Part shown: positions 34,994 through 50,109 of the stretch, piece by piece | Position numbering within the stretch: the stretch's first letter is position 1 | Layout: each line of letters opens with the position of its first letter | Assembly (NCBI RefSeq): GCF_000260715.1 | Contig: NC_017834.1 | Location: 372,001 to 436,000, forward strand | DNA from: Bifidobacterium animalis subsp. animalis ATCC 25527 | Lineage (GTDB): Bacteria > Actinomycetota > Actinomycetes > Actinomycetales > Bifidobacteriaceae | DNA length: 64,000 nucleotides | Direction: 5' to 3' | The notes under the pieces: model-generated | Databases searched by the model: none | What the model was told of the DNA's origin: nothing | The model's input: only the letters and a program-made list of their open reading frames with translations | Translations under genes and position numbers: made by a program

Positions 34994-35965
34994 TCATAGA
35001 ATATGCGTGCGCGCAAGGTTCTCTTTCACATGTGCGCAGCTCTGGTGGAATTCGTCGATCTCCGCGTCGGACAGATCGAGGTGCATGACCTCCTCCACGC
35101 CGTCGGCGCCCACCACGCACGGCAGTGAGATGAAGAAGCCCTCCTCGCCATATTCGCCGGTGAGCAGCGTGGAGCATGCGGTGATGTAATGCTCGTTCGA
35201 GATGACCGCGCGCACGAGTCTGCACGCGGCGTCGGCCACCGCGAACTCGGTGCACTGCTTGCCGGCGTACGTGACATAGCCGCCCTTGCGCGCCTCGGCC
35301 TCGAGCTCGGCGTAGTCGAAGGCGAAGCGCTCCGGCTGCTCCACGGCAAGCTGGGAGAGCGGCTTGCCGCCGAAATACACATTGCTCCATGCAGCGAACT
35401 GGCTGTTGCCGTGCTCGCCGAGCATGTATGCGGTAATCGAATGCTGGTCGTAGCCGGTGACGCGCGACAGCACATACTTGAGTCTGCTCGAATCGAGCGC
35501 AGTGCCGGTGCCGATGATGCGCCGCGGATCCATGCCCGATTCCTTCCAGATTTCAGTGGCCACCACGTCGCAGGGGTTCGCAATCGTGATCCAGATGCCG
35601 TGGAATCCGGCGTCCGCAATCGTCTTGATGAACGTCTTCGCCGTGTCGGTGGTGAAGAAGAGTTCGCCGTCGCGGTCCTTGGACGACAGCGAGACGTCGC
35701 CGGCGCAGTTCACGATCACATCGCATTGCGCGAGCTGCGCGTAGTCGTCGCCGCAGTTGTGCAGCGCCACATTGTGCGGGCAGAACGCGAGCGAATCACC
35801 GAGGTCCTGCACTTCGGCGGCGAGTTTCTTGCTGCGGTCGCGCTCGCCCGAGCAGATCTCGGTCATGTACAGTTCGTCCGCGATGCCCTGCAACACCAGA
35901 CTGTTCGCCACATGCGCGCCGACGTGACCCATGCCGACGATGCCGATTTTCGTGCAGATTCCCAT
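34994..35965 (-). CDS. ldh: L-lactate dehydrogenase
   Basis: A 323-residue NAD-dependent dehydrogenase of the LDH/2-hydroxycaproate dehydrogenase family. The Rossmann motif GIVGMGHVGAHVANS is at residues 8-22. The catalytic His is H185 in the GEHGNSQF motif, and the substrate-binding region ITIANPCDVVA is present. It reduces pyruvate to L-lactate to regenerate NAD at the end of fermentation. Family substrate range can be broader, so L-2-hydroxyacid dehydrogenase is the cautious alternative. The start has AGAGGAA just upstream; the longer frame back to 36682 runs antisense through rpsO. Its leader carries a 10-bp GC stem (36009-36041). Confidence 0.92.
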   Translation of the reverse strand: MGICTKIGIVGMGHVGAHVANSLVLQGIADELYMTEICSGERDRSKKLAAEVQDLGDSLAFCPHNVALHNCGDDYAQLAQCDVIVNCAGDVSLSSKDRDGELFFTTDTAKTFIKTIADAGFHGIWITIANPCDVVATEIWKESGMDPRRIIGTGTALDSSRLKYVLSRVTGYDQHSITAYMLGEHGNSQFAAWSNVYFGGKPLSQLAVEQPERFAFDYAELEAEARKGGYVTYAGKQCTEFAVADAACRLVRAVISNEHYITACSTLLTGEYGEEGFFISLPCVVGADGVEEVMHLDLSDAEIDEFHQSCAHVKENLARTHIL

Positions 35966-36271
35966 TTCCTCTTCTCCTCTCTCATGCGTCTGTGACGCGG
36001 GTGTGACGCCGCCCCGCACGGATTCCGCGAATGCGGGGCGGAAATGCCTTTGAGTATATGAAGCGCAGATATCGCCAAAAGACGGTGTGTCGGCCACGTA
36101 CGTCGTGGGCGAACAAAAAGGTCGCATCGTGGTCGCCTGCGGCTGCGGGGCGCGTGGGGATGTCCATCGTCCGCTCCAGTGCGTAGAATAGCCGATTGGC
36201 GTGTTTCGCCCGCGGATAGAGAGCGCTCCGGCATGAGGCCGGTGGCACCGCGCAGTTACAAGGAGGATGCC
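35966..36271. other. Divergent intergenic region between ldh and rpsO
   Basis: 306 bp. For ldh (minus strand) a TATACT -10 lies at 36053-36058, with a stem CCGCCCCGCA (36009-36018) / TGCGGGGCGG (36032-36041) in its leader. For rpsO a TAGAAT -10 is at 36184-36189, and a perfect AAGGAGG ribosome-binding site is at 36260-36266. I see no gene. Confidence 0.5.
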
Positions 36272-36541
36272 GTGGCACTGACGGCTGAAGAAAAGCAGGA
36301 CATCATCGCTAAGTACGCTACCCATGAGGGTGACACGGGCTCCCCGGAGGTCCAGATCGCACTGCTCACCAAGCGCATTGCCGATCTCACCGAGCACCTG
36401 AAGTTCCACAAGCACGACCACCACTCCCGTCGTGGTCTGCTGCTCATGGTCGGCGATCGCCGTCGTCTTCTCGACTACCTGAAGAAGGTCGACATCGAGC
36501 GTTACCGCTCCCTGATCGAGCGTCTCGGCCTGCGCCGCTAG
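36272..36541 (+). CDS. rpsO: 30S ribosomal protein S15
   Basis: An 89-residue S15 of exact family length with a GTG start. The conserved [17 protein letters not shown] and the [21 protein letters not shown] helix are visible. S15 binds 16S rRNA helices 20-22 and organises the 30S platform. The ribosome-binding site AAGGAGG precedes the GTG by 5 nt, which decides the start over the longer frame from 36179. It lies upstream of pnp, an order conserved in many bacteria, but with a terminator between. Confidence 0.97.
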   Translation: MALTAEEKQDIIAKYATHEGDTGSPEVQIALLTKRIADLTEHLKFHKHDHHSRRGLLLMVGDRRRLLDYLKKVDIERYRSLIERLGLRR

Positions 36542-36879
36542 TCTTGTGCCCGAGCTCTGCCGGAGTTCGGGCCTTTTTGTATTCGGTTCGTACCCGGCAA
36601 TTCGCGAATGGGTTCGTGGATTGCCGGATTGCCGTGGAATGCTGGGAGCACATGCGGAGGATGACGTGGCCGCCTGCGACATCGCTTAATTCGTGAGAGA
36701 ACCCACGCGGGGGCGCGCGGGAGACGGTATACAATCTGAAGTTGGTGAGAATGCGCCGGGACGGCGCAATCGGCATGTTCGCCGGCAGGGTGCCGGCGAT
36801 GCGGGATACGCCCGTGGGTGCGTGGATGTTTGCGCGCCTGAATGTATGTAGGTAAAGAAATAACTAAAGGAGGAACCCT
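36542..36879. other. Intergenic region between rpsO and pnp
   Basis: 338 bp. It starts with the rpsO terminator (36548-36578). A TACAAT -10 lies at 36730-36735 without a clear -35. The downstream leader of about 140 nt contains a CGCCGGCA/TGCCGGCG hairpin near 36780-36799 and ends in a strong AAAGGAGG before pnp. Structured pnp leaders are autoregulated in E. coli; that is only an analogy here. Confidence 0.5.
36548..36578 (+). terminator. Rho-independent terminator after rpsO
   Basis: GCCCGAGCTC (36548-36557) pairs with GGAGTTCGGGC (36562-36572, one bulge), followed by CTTTTTG. Confidence 0.8.
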
Positions 36880-39555
<2,676 letters not shown>

Positions 39556-39611
39556 GCCGAACATCCGGGCGTTCTGAATCGACTGGATCGATTTAGATAG
39601 CGTGTTTGCAT

Positions 39612-39647
39612 AAGGGAGGATCCGGCAATGCCGATCCTCCCTTTGTC
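39612..39647 (+). terminator. Rho-independent terminator after pnp
   Basis: AAGGGAGGATC (39612-39622) pairs with GATCCTCCCTT (39633-39643); the loop contains a further CGGCA/TGCCG pairing. TTGT follows the right arm. Confidence 0.75.
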
Positions 39648-39843
39648 ATATCCAGGCGCTTTCCATTCATGTGCCGAGACGGACAGACATCTAGGTGATG
39701 TCGGGGAATCCGGACATTCGCAGCCATGCTGATGGGCGTGATCCGCAAAGCCTCTCACGAGCTGGATACCGATTATGTGAGGGTATGGTGGAATGCGATA
39801 ATCATGCCATTGCGTGCGCATCGGGCGCATGGAAGGAGAAGAT

Positions 39844-40419
39844 ATGAGCGGTTGGATTATTGCGCTGATTGTGATTGCAATCATTCTCGTGCTGGCGATC
39901 TGGGTCATCGGCATGTACAACAGCCTCATCGGCATGCGCAACCGGGTCGGCAACAGCTGGGCGCAGGTGGATGTGCTACTCAAGCAGCGTGCGGACCTCA
40001 TTCCGAATCTCGTGGAGGTCGTGAAAGGGTACGCCACGCATGAGTCGACCGTGTTCGAACAGGTGACGAAAGCACGCGCCGGCGTCGTGGAAGTCGCGAA
40101 CAACCCGAATTCCACGCTCGAGCAGCGCGCTGCAGCCGAGCAGGCACTCACCAACGCGATGGTGAATCTGCGGGCGATTGTCGAAGCATACCCGGACCTC
40201 AAGGCGAACCAGAACTTCCTCGACCTGCAGGGACGCCTCGCCAGCCTCGAAGACAAGATCGCCTATGGCCGCCAGTTCTACAACGACACCGTGCTCAAGT
40301 ACAACAACCGCATCATGCAGGTGCCCACGAACATCATCGCCGGCATGTTCCACTTCCAGCCGGCCCAGTATTTCGCCGCGGACGACGCCGATCGCTCGGT
40401 CCCGCAGGTCAAGTTCTGA
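39844..40419 (+). CDS. lemA: LemA family protein
   Basis: A 191-residue LemA-family protein. One N-terminal membrane helix at about residues 6-26 is followed by a helical domain with the family motif [20 protein letters not shown] and [17 protein letters not shown]. The C-terminus contains ALEDKI-like and FHFQPAQYF stretches. Its molecular role is poorly defined; it often pairs with TPM/DUF2207 membrane proteins, as here. AAGGAG precedes the ATG at 39844; an ATG at 39814 is an unsupported alternative. A GC-rich 12-bp stem (40427-40462) separates it from the next gene. Confidence 0.92.
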   Translation: MSGWIIALIVIAIILVLAIWVIGMYNSLIGMRNRVGNSWAQVDVLLKQRADLIPNLVEVVKGYATHESTVFEQVTKARAGVVEVANNPNSTLEQRAAAEQALTNAMVNLRAIVEAYPDLKANQNFLDLQGRLASLEDKIAYGRQFYNDTVLKYNNRIMQVPTNIIAGMFHFQPAQYFAADDADRSVPQVKF

Positions 40420-40426
40420 GTTCCCG

Positions 40427-40462
40427 CGCCCCGCGTATGCGCATGGCCGTATACGCGGGGCG
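40427..40462. terminator. 12-bp stem-loop between lemA and the DUF2207 gene
   Basis: CGCCCCGCGTAT (40427-40438) and ATACGCGGGGCG (40451-40462) are perfect complements with a 12-nt loop. TTCGTATACTCT follows, so it may terminate partly or protect the lemA mRNA. Confidence 0.6.
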
Positions 40463-40516
40463 TTCGTATACTCTACCGTATACTCTGCGCGCTTCGCGTG
40501 CGATGCAAGGACATCG

Positions 40517-43734
<3,218 letters not shown>

Positions 43735-45861
43735 TCAGAGCATGCAGCTGACGCAGCCGGCGACTTCGGTGCCTTCGAGCGCCCGCTGGCGGATGCGTAT
43801 GTAATAGAGCGTCTTGATTCCCCTGCGCCACGCGTAGATCTGTGCTTTGTTCAGGTCGCGCGTCGTCACCGTGTCGGGGAAGAACAGTGTGAGCGAGAGC
43901 CCCTGGTCCACATGCGGCGTGGCCTCGGCGTAGGTGTCGACGATCGCTTTCCAGCCGATTTCGTAGGCGTCGTCGTACAGGTCGAGGTTGTCGTTCGTCA
44001 TGTACGGCGCCGGGTAATACATGCGGCCGATCTTGCCTTCCTTGCGAATCTCGATCTTCGAGGCAATCGGGTGGATCGAACTCGTGGCGTGGTTGATGTA
44101 CGAGATCGATCCGGTGGGCGGCACCGCCTGCAGATACTGATTGTAGATGCCGTCGCGCAGAATCTCGCCCTGCAGTTCGCGCCAGTCGCGTGCGGTGGGA
44201 ATCTGCACACCGAAGCGTTCGAACAGTGCGCGCACGGTCTCGGTACGCGGTTCGGTGTCGAGGGAGCCGTCGAGATACTTGTCGAAGTAATTGCCGTCGC
44301 CGGGCTGCCTGGCGTACGCGGAGTCGGCGAAGCGCGCGAACGCGTGGCCGTTCTCGACGGCGAGGGCATGCGAGGCGCGGTAGGCGTGGAATGCGACCGT
44401 CTCAAAATACATGTTCGTGAAATCGAGCGCCTCCGCAGAACCGTACCGTATGCCTTCGCGGGCAAGGAAGCCGTGCAGATTCATCTGACCAAGCCCGATG
44501 GCATGCCCCTCCTCGTTCGCGCGGGCGATCGACGGCACTGCGCCGATACGCGTGTGCTGCGAGACCGCGGTGAGCGCGCGAATCGCCGTCTCCACCGGAC
44601 CGGCTAGCCCGGCGTCCATCGCGCGCGCAATGTTGAGCGAACCGAGATTGCAGCTCACGTCGCGGCCGACATGCGCATAGCTCAGGTCCTCGTTGTAGGT
44701 GCTCGGTTCCTGCACCTGCAGAATCTCCGAGCACAGATTGCTCATCGTGATGCGCCCATCAATCGGATTCGCCGCATTCGCCGTGTCTTCGAACAGCAGG
44801 TACGGGTAGCCGGATTCGAATTGGATCTCGGCGAGCGTGGTGAAGAACTCGCGTGCGTCGATGAACGTCTTGCGAATGCGGTCGTCTGCAAGCATCTCCT
44901 CGTATTTTGCAGTGACGTTGACATCCGCGAACGGCACGCCATACACGCGCTCCACGTCGTACGGGCTGAACAATGCCATCTTCTCGCGGCGCTTCGCCAA
45001 CTCGAACGTGATGTCGGGGATCACCACGCCGAGCGCGAGCGATTTGATGCGGATCTTCTCGTCCGCATTCTCGCGTTTCGTGTCGAGGAACTTCAGGATG
45101 TCGGGGTGATGCGCGTGCAGATACACCGCGCCGGCACCTTGGCGAGCGCCGAGCTGGTTCGCATAGCTGAACGAGTCCTCGAGCAGTTTCATCACGGGGA
45201 CGACTCCGCTCGACTGGTTCTCGATGTGCTTGATCGGCGCGCCCTCCTCCCGCAGATTGCTCAGCAGCAATGCCACGCCGCCGCCGCGTTTGCTCAGCTG
45301 GAGCGCCGCGTTGATGCCGCGTGAGATCGACTCCATATTGTCTTCAATGCGGACCAGAAAGCAGCTGACCGGCTCGCCGCGCTGTGCTTTGCCGAGGTTG
45401 AGAAACGTGGGCGTGGCCGGCTGGAGCCGGCCGAGCACGATCTCGTCCAGCGTGCGCATGGCCATCGGCTCGTCGCCGTCGGCCAGCGCGAGCGAGACGG
45501 CAGCTGCGCGCTGCGGGAAGTCCTCCAGGTAATGCTCGCCGTCGAAGGTCTTCAACGCGTAGGAGCGGTAGAACTTGAACGCGCCCAGGAACGTCTCGAA
45601 ACGGTACGGCAATGCGTCGGCATGCGCATAGAACACGTCGAGGAACTCGGGGGAGTATTTGCTGAACACGTCGTATTCGTAGTAGTGGTGGTCCACCAGA
45701 TAGCGCAGGCGTTCGCGGGTGCTTTCGAAACGGATCATGCGCGGGGCCACGTGTTCGGCGAGGAAGGCATCCACGGCCTCGTGGTTCTTGTCGAACTGGA
45801 TGTTGCCGTCCTCGTCGTAGAGATTCAGCATGGCATTGAGGGAATGGTAGTCTGCGGTCAT
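43735..45861 (-). CDS. nrdE: Class Ib ribonucleoside-diphosphate reductase large subunit
   Basis: A 708-residue NrdE that reduces ribonucleoside diphosphates to deoxynucleotides. Catalytic cysteines appear in [17 protein letters not shown] and SNLCSEILQ, and the C-terminal shuttle pair is GCVSCML at the very end. The N-terminus is [20 protein letters not shown], without the ATP-cone regulatory domain of class Ia enzymes, as expected for class Ib. The ATG overlaps the nrdI stop as ATGA; the longer frame through nrdI and nrdH is not used. Confidence 0.96.
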   Translation of the reverse strand: MTADYHSLNAMLNLYDEDGNIQFDKNHEAVDAFLAEHVAPRMIRFESTRERLRYLVDHHYYEYDVFSKYSPEFLDVFYAHADALPYRFETFLGAFKFYRSYALKTFDGEHYLEDFPQRAAAVSLALADGDEPMAMRTLDEIVLGRLQPATPTFLNLGKAQRGEPVSCFLVRIEDNMESISRGINAALQLSKRGGGVALLLSNLREEGAPIKHIENQSSGVVPVMKLLEDSFSYANQLGARQGAGAVYLHAHHPDILKFLDTKRENADEKIRIKSLALGVVIPDITFELAKRREKMALFSPYDVERVYGVPFADVNVTAKYEEMLADDRIRKTFIDAREFFTTLAEIQFESGYPYLLFEDTANAANPIDGRITMSNLCSEILQVQEPSTYNEDLSYAHVGRDVSCNLGSLNIARAMDAGLAGPVETAIRALTAVSQHTRIGAVPSIARANEEGHAIGLGQMNLHGFLAREGIRYGSAEALDFTNMYFETVAFHAYRASHALAVENGHAFARFADSAYARQPGDGNYFDKYLDGSLDTEPRTETVRALFERFGVQIPTARDWRELQGEILRDGIYNQYLQAVPPTGSISYINHATSSIHPIASKIEIRKEGKIGRMYYPAPYMTNDNLDLYDDAYEIGWKAIVDTYAEATPHVDQGLSLTLFFPDTVTTRDLNKAQIYAWRRGIKTLYYIRIRQRALEGTEVAGCVSCML

Positions 45862-46298
45862 TGCAGGGTCTTTCGGTCGGTGGGGGATTGAATGAAGAAG
45901 CGGCGGACGCCCTCGCGCACGGCATGGACGTCTTCCTGAATGCCCATGAGTTCGAAGCGGTACATGAGCGGCACATGGCATTTGCGGGAGATGATGGGGC
46001 CGGCGGCCGCGTAGGCCTCGCCGAAGTTCGTGTTGCCGGAGGCGATCACCCCGCGGATCCACTCGCGGTTCGCGGGGTCGTTGAGGAAGCGCTTGACTTG
46101 CGGAGGCACCGCTTTGCGCGCATCGCCGCCGCCATAGGTGGGCACGATGATGATGTACGGTTCGCGCACGTTGAGCGGTGCCGCATTGGGCTGCAGCGGT
46201 ATGCGGAACACGTTGACGCCGCACGAGGGGAAATCGCAGTGTTCGACGAACCGTTCGGTGTTGCGCGACGCCGACGAGAAGTAGACGACGGCGCTCAT
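45858..46298 (-). CDS. nrdI: NrdI flavodoxin-like protein
   Basis: A 146-residue flavodoxin-like activator of NrdF. It starts [18 protein letters not shown], which includes the FMN phosphate-binding loop, and has [20 protein letters not shown] and [15 protein letters not shown] as in NrdI. It supplies the oxidant for assembling the dimanganese-tyrosyl radical. It overlaps nrdH at its start by 4 bp and nrdE at its stop by 4 bp. Confidence 0.95.
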   Translation of the reverse strand: MSAVVYFSSASRNTERFVEHCDFPSCGVNVFRIPLQPNAAPLNVREPYIIIVPTYGGGDARKAVPPQVKRFLNDPANREWIRGVIASGNTNFGEAYAAAGPIISRKCHVPLMYRFELMGIQEDVHAVREGVRRFFIQSPTDRKTLQ

Positions 46299-46558
46299 GC
46301 GAGCACGCCGCTCGCAGAGGGGACGGTCTGCAGTCTGCGTGCGACATCGCGAATCCTGTCGGGGCGGTAGCCGGTCCAGAAGTCCGAGTCCACGCACACG
46401 ACCGGCGCCTGACGGAAACCGGCTTCCTGCAGTGTGGCGAGCGCGATCGGGTCGGTGGTGATGTCGACGACGGTGTAGGGGGCGCCGAGTCTGTCGAACG
46501 CGCGTTTGGTGGCCGCACACTGCGGGCAGTTCGGTTTCGAATAGATGGTGATGTGCAT
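46295..46558 (-). CDS. nrdH: NrdH glutaredoxin-like redoxin
   Basis: An 87-residue redoxin that reduces the NrdE C-terminal cysteines. The active site is C11-P-Q-C14 in [17 protein letters not shown], and the WTGYRPD segment near residue 68 is the NrdH-type loop. The start at 46558 gives the family N-terminus MHITIYSK, while an upstream in-frame ATG (46579) adds seven unrelated residues. It is first in the operon, downstream of two NrdR-like boxes. Confidence 0.94.
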   Translation of the reverse strand: MHITIYSKPNCPQCAATKRAFDRLGAPYTVVDITTDPIALATLQEAGFRQAPVVCVDSDFWTGYRPDRIRDVARRLQTVPSASGVLA

Positions 46559-46866
46559 TCGGTTCCTTCCGCTGTGCATGGGTGGGTACGTCTGCCAAAA
46601 ACAATACCTTGTGTTTGAGTTTGCAGTGAAGCACTACATCTAGTGTTTCAAGGTGTGAGGAGCGCCACAAAGCGCCCGCTGCGTGCGTGTTTCAACGCGT
46701 GTTGCGCGCGGGGTGTGGACGCGCGGCTGCCGGGAGTGTGATATTTCCCACACGGCACGCCGTCATGTTCGCCGCCAGCATGCCCGGGTGTGTCGGAGGC
46801 GAGGTACAGTCTGTTCCCGCGCGCGCATAACATGTAAGGAAACACCGGTAGCAGATAGGGAGCAGC
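46559..46866. other. Divergent regulatory region between nrdHIEF and the aldo/keto reductase gene
   Basis: 308 bp without a gene. The nrd side holds the two NrdR-like boxes (46599-46646). The side next to the aldo/keto reductase gene is GC-rich and has AGGGAGC just before its start. I see no clear -35/-10 pair for the reductase. Confidence 0.5.
46599..46646 (-). promoter_or_regulatory. Pair of NrdR-box-like sites upstream of nrdHIEF
   Basis: On the minus strand the sites read ACACAAGGTATTGTTT (46599-46614) and ACACTAGATGTAGTGC (46631-46646). Both resemble the NrdR consensus ACACWATATATWGTGT. They are 32 bp apart centre to centre, about three helical turns, the usual arrangement for the ATP-cone repressor NrdR. 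nrdR is not in the window. Confidence 0.75.
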
Positions 46867-47730
46867 ATGGTATTGCATAGGAATCTGGGCCCGTTCGACA
46901 CCACGGCCATAGGCTTGGGCGAGATGCCGCTGACGATCGAGAACAATCTGGGGCCAAAGATGGGTGTGGAGACCATCCACGCCGCACTCGACGCGGGTTG
47001 CCGCCAGATTGACACGGCATGGGCGTACTACTGCTCCGGAGGCGAGGAGCAGACCGGCGAGAAGCTCGTGCGCGAGGCGCTCTCCAGCTGGGACGGTCCA
47101 CGTGACGAAGTGCTGGTGGCCACCAAGGTGGGGCACTTTCGCAACTTCACCGACGGTAAACCCACCTGGGATGTGGACGGCAGCCCGGAGAACCTGATCA
47201 AGCGCGCCAAGCAGAGCGCATTCGAACTCGGTGTCGACACGATCGACCTGCTGTACTTCCACCGCCCCGACCCGAAGATCCCGTACGGCGAGTCATGCGA
47301 GGCGATGAAGGAGATTCGCTCCATGGGCATCGCGCGCGAGATCGGCATTTCGAATGCGTCCATCGAGCAGATCGACATTGCGCGCGAGATCCTCGGCGAC
47401 TCGCTGATCGCCGTGCAGAACCAGTTCTCACCGATCTACACCGAGACAGCCGACACACTCGACTACTGCGGCAAGGTGGGGCTGAGCTTCGTGTGCTGGA
47501 GCCCGCTCGGCGGCTTCCGCAAGCCGAAGGACGAGTCGAAGTTCGACCCGTTCCGCGGGGTGGCCGAAGCGCATGGCGTGAGCTACCAGCAGGTCGTGCT
47601 CGCATGGGAGCTCGCCAAGGGAAGCCACGTGTTCGTGATTCCGGGTGCGCACCGCCCCGCCACGATCCTCGACTCGCTCAAGGCCGGCGATCTCGAACTC
47701 ACGCCGGAGGAGCTCGCCAAGCTCGGCTGA
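46867..47730 (+). CDS. Aldo/keto reductase
   Basis: A 287-residue NADPH-dependent oxidoreductase with a TIM-barrel pattern. Family residues are visible: D in RQIDTAWAYY, the Tyr of that motif, K in VATKVGHF and H in LLYFHRPDP. Near the C-terminus VFVIPGAHRPATILDSL is the cofactor-binding region. It probably reduces aldehydes or sugar-derived carbonyls; the substrate is unknown. AGGGAGC precedes the ATG. It is monocistronic, followed by the second 52-bp array. Confidence 0.92.
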   Translation: MVLHRNLGPFDTTAIGLGEMPLTIENNLGPKMGVETIHAALDAGCRQIDTAWAYYCSGGEEQTGEKLVREALSSWDGPRDEVLVATKVGHFRNFTDGKPTWDVDGSPENLIKRAKQSAFELGVDTIDLLYFHRPDPKIPYGESCEAMKEIRSMGIAREIGISNASIEQIDIAREILGDSLIAVQNQFSPIYTETADTLDYCGKVGLSFVCWSPLGGFRKPKDESKFDPFRGVAEAHGVSYQQVVLAWELAKGSHVFVIPGAHRPATILDSLKAGDLELTPEELAKLG

Positions 47731-47779
47731 GTCCGGGCGCCCGGCATAGGTTCGGCATAGGTCATGCGGCACGTTGCGC

Positions 47780-48153
47780 GGAGTTTCCGTGTGGCGTGCT
47801 GTTTTGCTGTCTCGTTGTGGTTCGTTTCGCGGAAACATCCGTGTGATGTGCCGCAGATGCCCCTCTTTGCGGTCTATTTCTCGGAAGGCTCCGTAAAATG
47901 TGTCGTGGAGTGGTCTGGGAACGGTAGATCTCACGGAAGCTTCCGTATAACGTGCCGCCGGGTGCTCTGAACATGGTCAATCATGCGGAAGCTACCGTGA
48001 ACTGTGTCGCAGATGCCCCTCTTTGCGGTCGGTTGTTAGGAAGGTTCCGTGAAGTGGGTCACAGCGGGGCCCTTCGGAGGTCCGTTGCTCGGAGGCTTCC
48101 GTGAAATGGGTCGCGGAACGGTCTGGAGACGGCACGGCATACGGATTGTTCCC
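47780..48153. repeat. Tandem array of eight units, exact 52-bp period, after the aldo/keto reductase gene
   Basis: The gap 47731-48247 contains no gene. Units start at 47780, 47831, 47883, 47935, 47987, 48039, 48091 and 48143; spacings are 51 and then 52 six times. Each begins with a dyad GGAAGCTTCCGT or a variant. Conserved positions follow (TG.G.CGC, CT, GGTC). Units 2 and 5 share GCAGATGCCCCTCTTTGCGG. The consensus is unrelated to that of the 34.6-kb array although period and copy number agree. The last unit is degenerate. Confidence 0.92.
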
Positions 48154-48247
48154 AGAGACGGGGCGTGGCTGTGCCGCCCGCTATACTGTGTGGTCTGCAT
48201 ATCCCATGTGGTCTGCATTCCCGTGAACCCAAGCGAAGTGTGGTGGC

Positions 48248-49783
48248 ATGAAACGTCGTAGCAAACCAGAGGTGCTCGCGCCGGCAGGCAATCTGCGCGG
48301 GTTGAAGACCGCCGTCGATTACGGCGCCGACGCCGTGTATTGCGGCGGCAAGTCGTTCGGCATGCGTTCGGCGCCGCGCAATCTGAGCCTCGACGACTTC
48401 CGCGAGGGTGCCGCGTATGCACATGAGCGCGGCGCGCGCGTCTATGTCACGCTCAACATTCTGCCGCGCAACAACGAGATCACGGCGATAGAACGGTACA
48501 TCGAAGATCTGCGCACCACCGGCGTGGATGCGCTGATTGTCACCGACATCGGCGTCATGATGCTCGCGCATAGGATCGCGCCCGAACTCGAACTGCATGT
48601 GAGCACGCAGGCCGGTGTGACGAATTACCTGGCGGCGAACGCCTTGTATGACCTCGGTGCGCGTCGCGTGGTGCTCGCACGCGAGATGGATTTGCAGGCG
48701 GTGCGCGACATTCGCGCGAACATTCCCGACGACCTCGACATCGAGACGTTCGTGCACGGGTCGATGTGCATGGCGTTCTCGGGGCGCTGCCTCATCTCGA
48801 ACTACCTGACCGGCCGCGACGGCAATCATGGCGAATGCGCACAGCCGTGCCGTTGGAAATACTCGCTCGTCGAGGAGAAGCGGCCCGGGCAGGTGTTCCC
48901 GGTGGAGGAGACCTCGCAAGGCACGTATCTGTTCAATTCGCAGGACATGAACATGATGGCGCATCTCGACGATCTGATCGATTCGGGGGCGACGTCGCTG
49001 AAGATCGAAGGGCGCTCGAAGTCCGCGTACTATGTGGCTGCGATGACGAACGCGTACAAGACCGCGGTGAACGAATACATGGTGCAGCGCGGATTCGAAG
49101 ACGAAGCGGGCAACGAGCTCAAGCCGTTCCATGACCGTGTGGTGCGCGCCGGTGAGGAGGAGTTTGCAGATTCCGCACGCGACACGATCATGCTCAATGC
49201 CGACGCCGCGTTCGGCGGCATGCCGAACTGGGACAGCGCGAACGACGAAGGCGAGACCGGCGAGATCTCGAACCGCCAGGCGCGCAGAACCGGTCTCAAG
49301 CGCCAGGGGCAGCTCGTGGAGGAGTCCGACGACGGGTGGCGGCATGCACCCGTGCGACCGGCACCGCATGTGGAGTTGCCGCAATGGCTCATGGAGGAGC
49401 CGTACAAGGTGGCGCACCGCGATTACAGCACCGGCTTCTACTACCCGGAGCAGAAGGTGACGCAGAACACCGATCGCAGCGCATACTTCCGCGATTGGCT
49501 CGTGGTGGGCGAGGTGCTCTCGTGGAGCCCCGAGGAGGGCGGTCGCGTGACGATCATGAGCCGCAACAAGGTGGAACCGGGCCAGCTCGTCGAGTTCCTG
49601 CTGCCCGGGCGCGCGCCGCTCGAGTACGTCGTGCCGGACGGCGGCATACGCGACGCCGACGGCAACGAGGTGCCGATGGTGAACAATCCGGCCCATGTGT
49701 TCTCGTTGCCGTTGGACGTGGAGGTTCCGGTGAACGCCGCGTTGCGCTCGCGCACGAAGAAGCCGACACTCAAGGCGGAGTGA
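48248..49783 (+). CDS. Peptidase U32 family protein (probable tRNA hydroxylation factor)
   Basis: A 511-residue U32-family protein. PEVLAPAGNLRGLKTAVDYGADAVYCGG opens the TIM-like domain (quoted here in pieces: PEVLAPAG, then DYGADAVYCGG). The U32 signature with its cysteines is FVHGSMCMAFSGRCLISNY, and ECAQPCRW follows. Related E. coli proteins (TrhP/YegQ, RlhA) modify RNA by hydroxylation, so a TrhP-like role is more likely than proteolysis. Residues about 308-390 are a hydrophilic insertion with acidic and basic stretches before the C-terminal beta domain. There is no obvious ribosome-binding site before the ATG; 52-bp repeats lie upstream. Confidence 0.88.
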   Translation: MKRRSKPEVLAPAGNLRGLKTAVDYGADAVYCGGKSFGMRSAPRNLSLDDFREGAAYAHERGARVYVTLNILPRNNEITAIERYIEDLRTTGVDALIVTDIGVMMLAHRIAPELELHVSTQAGVTNYLAANALYDLGARRVVLAREMDLQAVRDIRANIPDDLDIETFVHGSMCMAFSGRCLISNYLTGRDGNHGECAQPCRWKYSLVEEKRPGQVFPVEETSQGTYLFNSQDMNMMAHLDDLIDSGATSLKIEGRSKSAYYVAAMTNAYKTAVNEYMVQRGFEDEAGNELKPFHDRVVRAGEEEFADSARDTIMLNADAAFGGMPNWDSANDEGETGEISNRQARRTGLKRQGQLVEESDDGWRHAPVRPAPHVELPQWLMEEPYKVAHRDYSTGFYYPEQKVTQNTDRSAYFRDWLVVGEVLSWSPEEGGRVTIMSRNKVEPGQLVEFLLPGRAPLEYVVPDGGIRDADGNEVPMVNNPAHVFSLPLDVEVPVNAALRSRTKKPTLKAE

Positions 49784-50109
49784 GCGCTGCTCGTTGGCCA
49801 TTGTGTGCATTGGGCGCAGATTGGCCGACGGAAACGCTGCCTATTGGCCATTTGCGTTGCAATGCGGAAAGAGGCCAATGGGTGGGGCAGGATTGTCGAA
49901 GATGCCTTCGGTCCGGCTCGTCGGTCGGTCATTTCGTGCAGGTGGGCACGATTCAGCCGGTGAGGAACGTGCCTCAACGGCATTTTCAAGCCGAACTACG
50001 CAAAGTGGCCACAGGAAGACGCGACAGGATGTGTGCAAAGGGGCCCAGGATGCTTAGACCAGAGCTGAAGGCGCTTGTGCGGTTGGTGTTGGCGGCTATT
50101 GTGTGACGT
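49784..50109. other. Intergenic region with two ~50-bp palindromic units
   Basis: 326 bp without a gene. Two units start TTGGCCATT at 49794 and 49844 (50 bp apart). Both contain an inner GGCCAA or GGCC partner, so each is a dyad, the second extending to CCAATGGG near 49881. They look like a short version of the 52-bp arrays. The rest (49890-50109) shows no structure I can support. Confidence 0.55.

Noticed and set aside
47762..48180. Short frames within the 47.8-kb array that show recurring peptide fragments
   Set aside because: The 52-bp step changes reading frame at each unit, so any peptide recurrence is a by-product of the DNA repeat.
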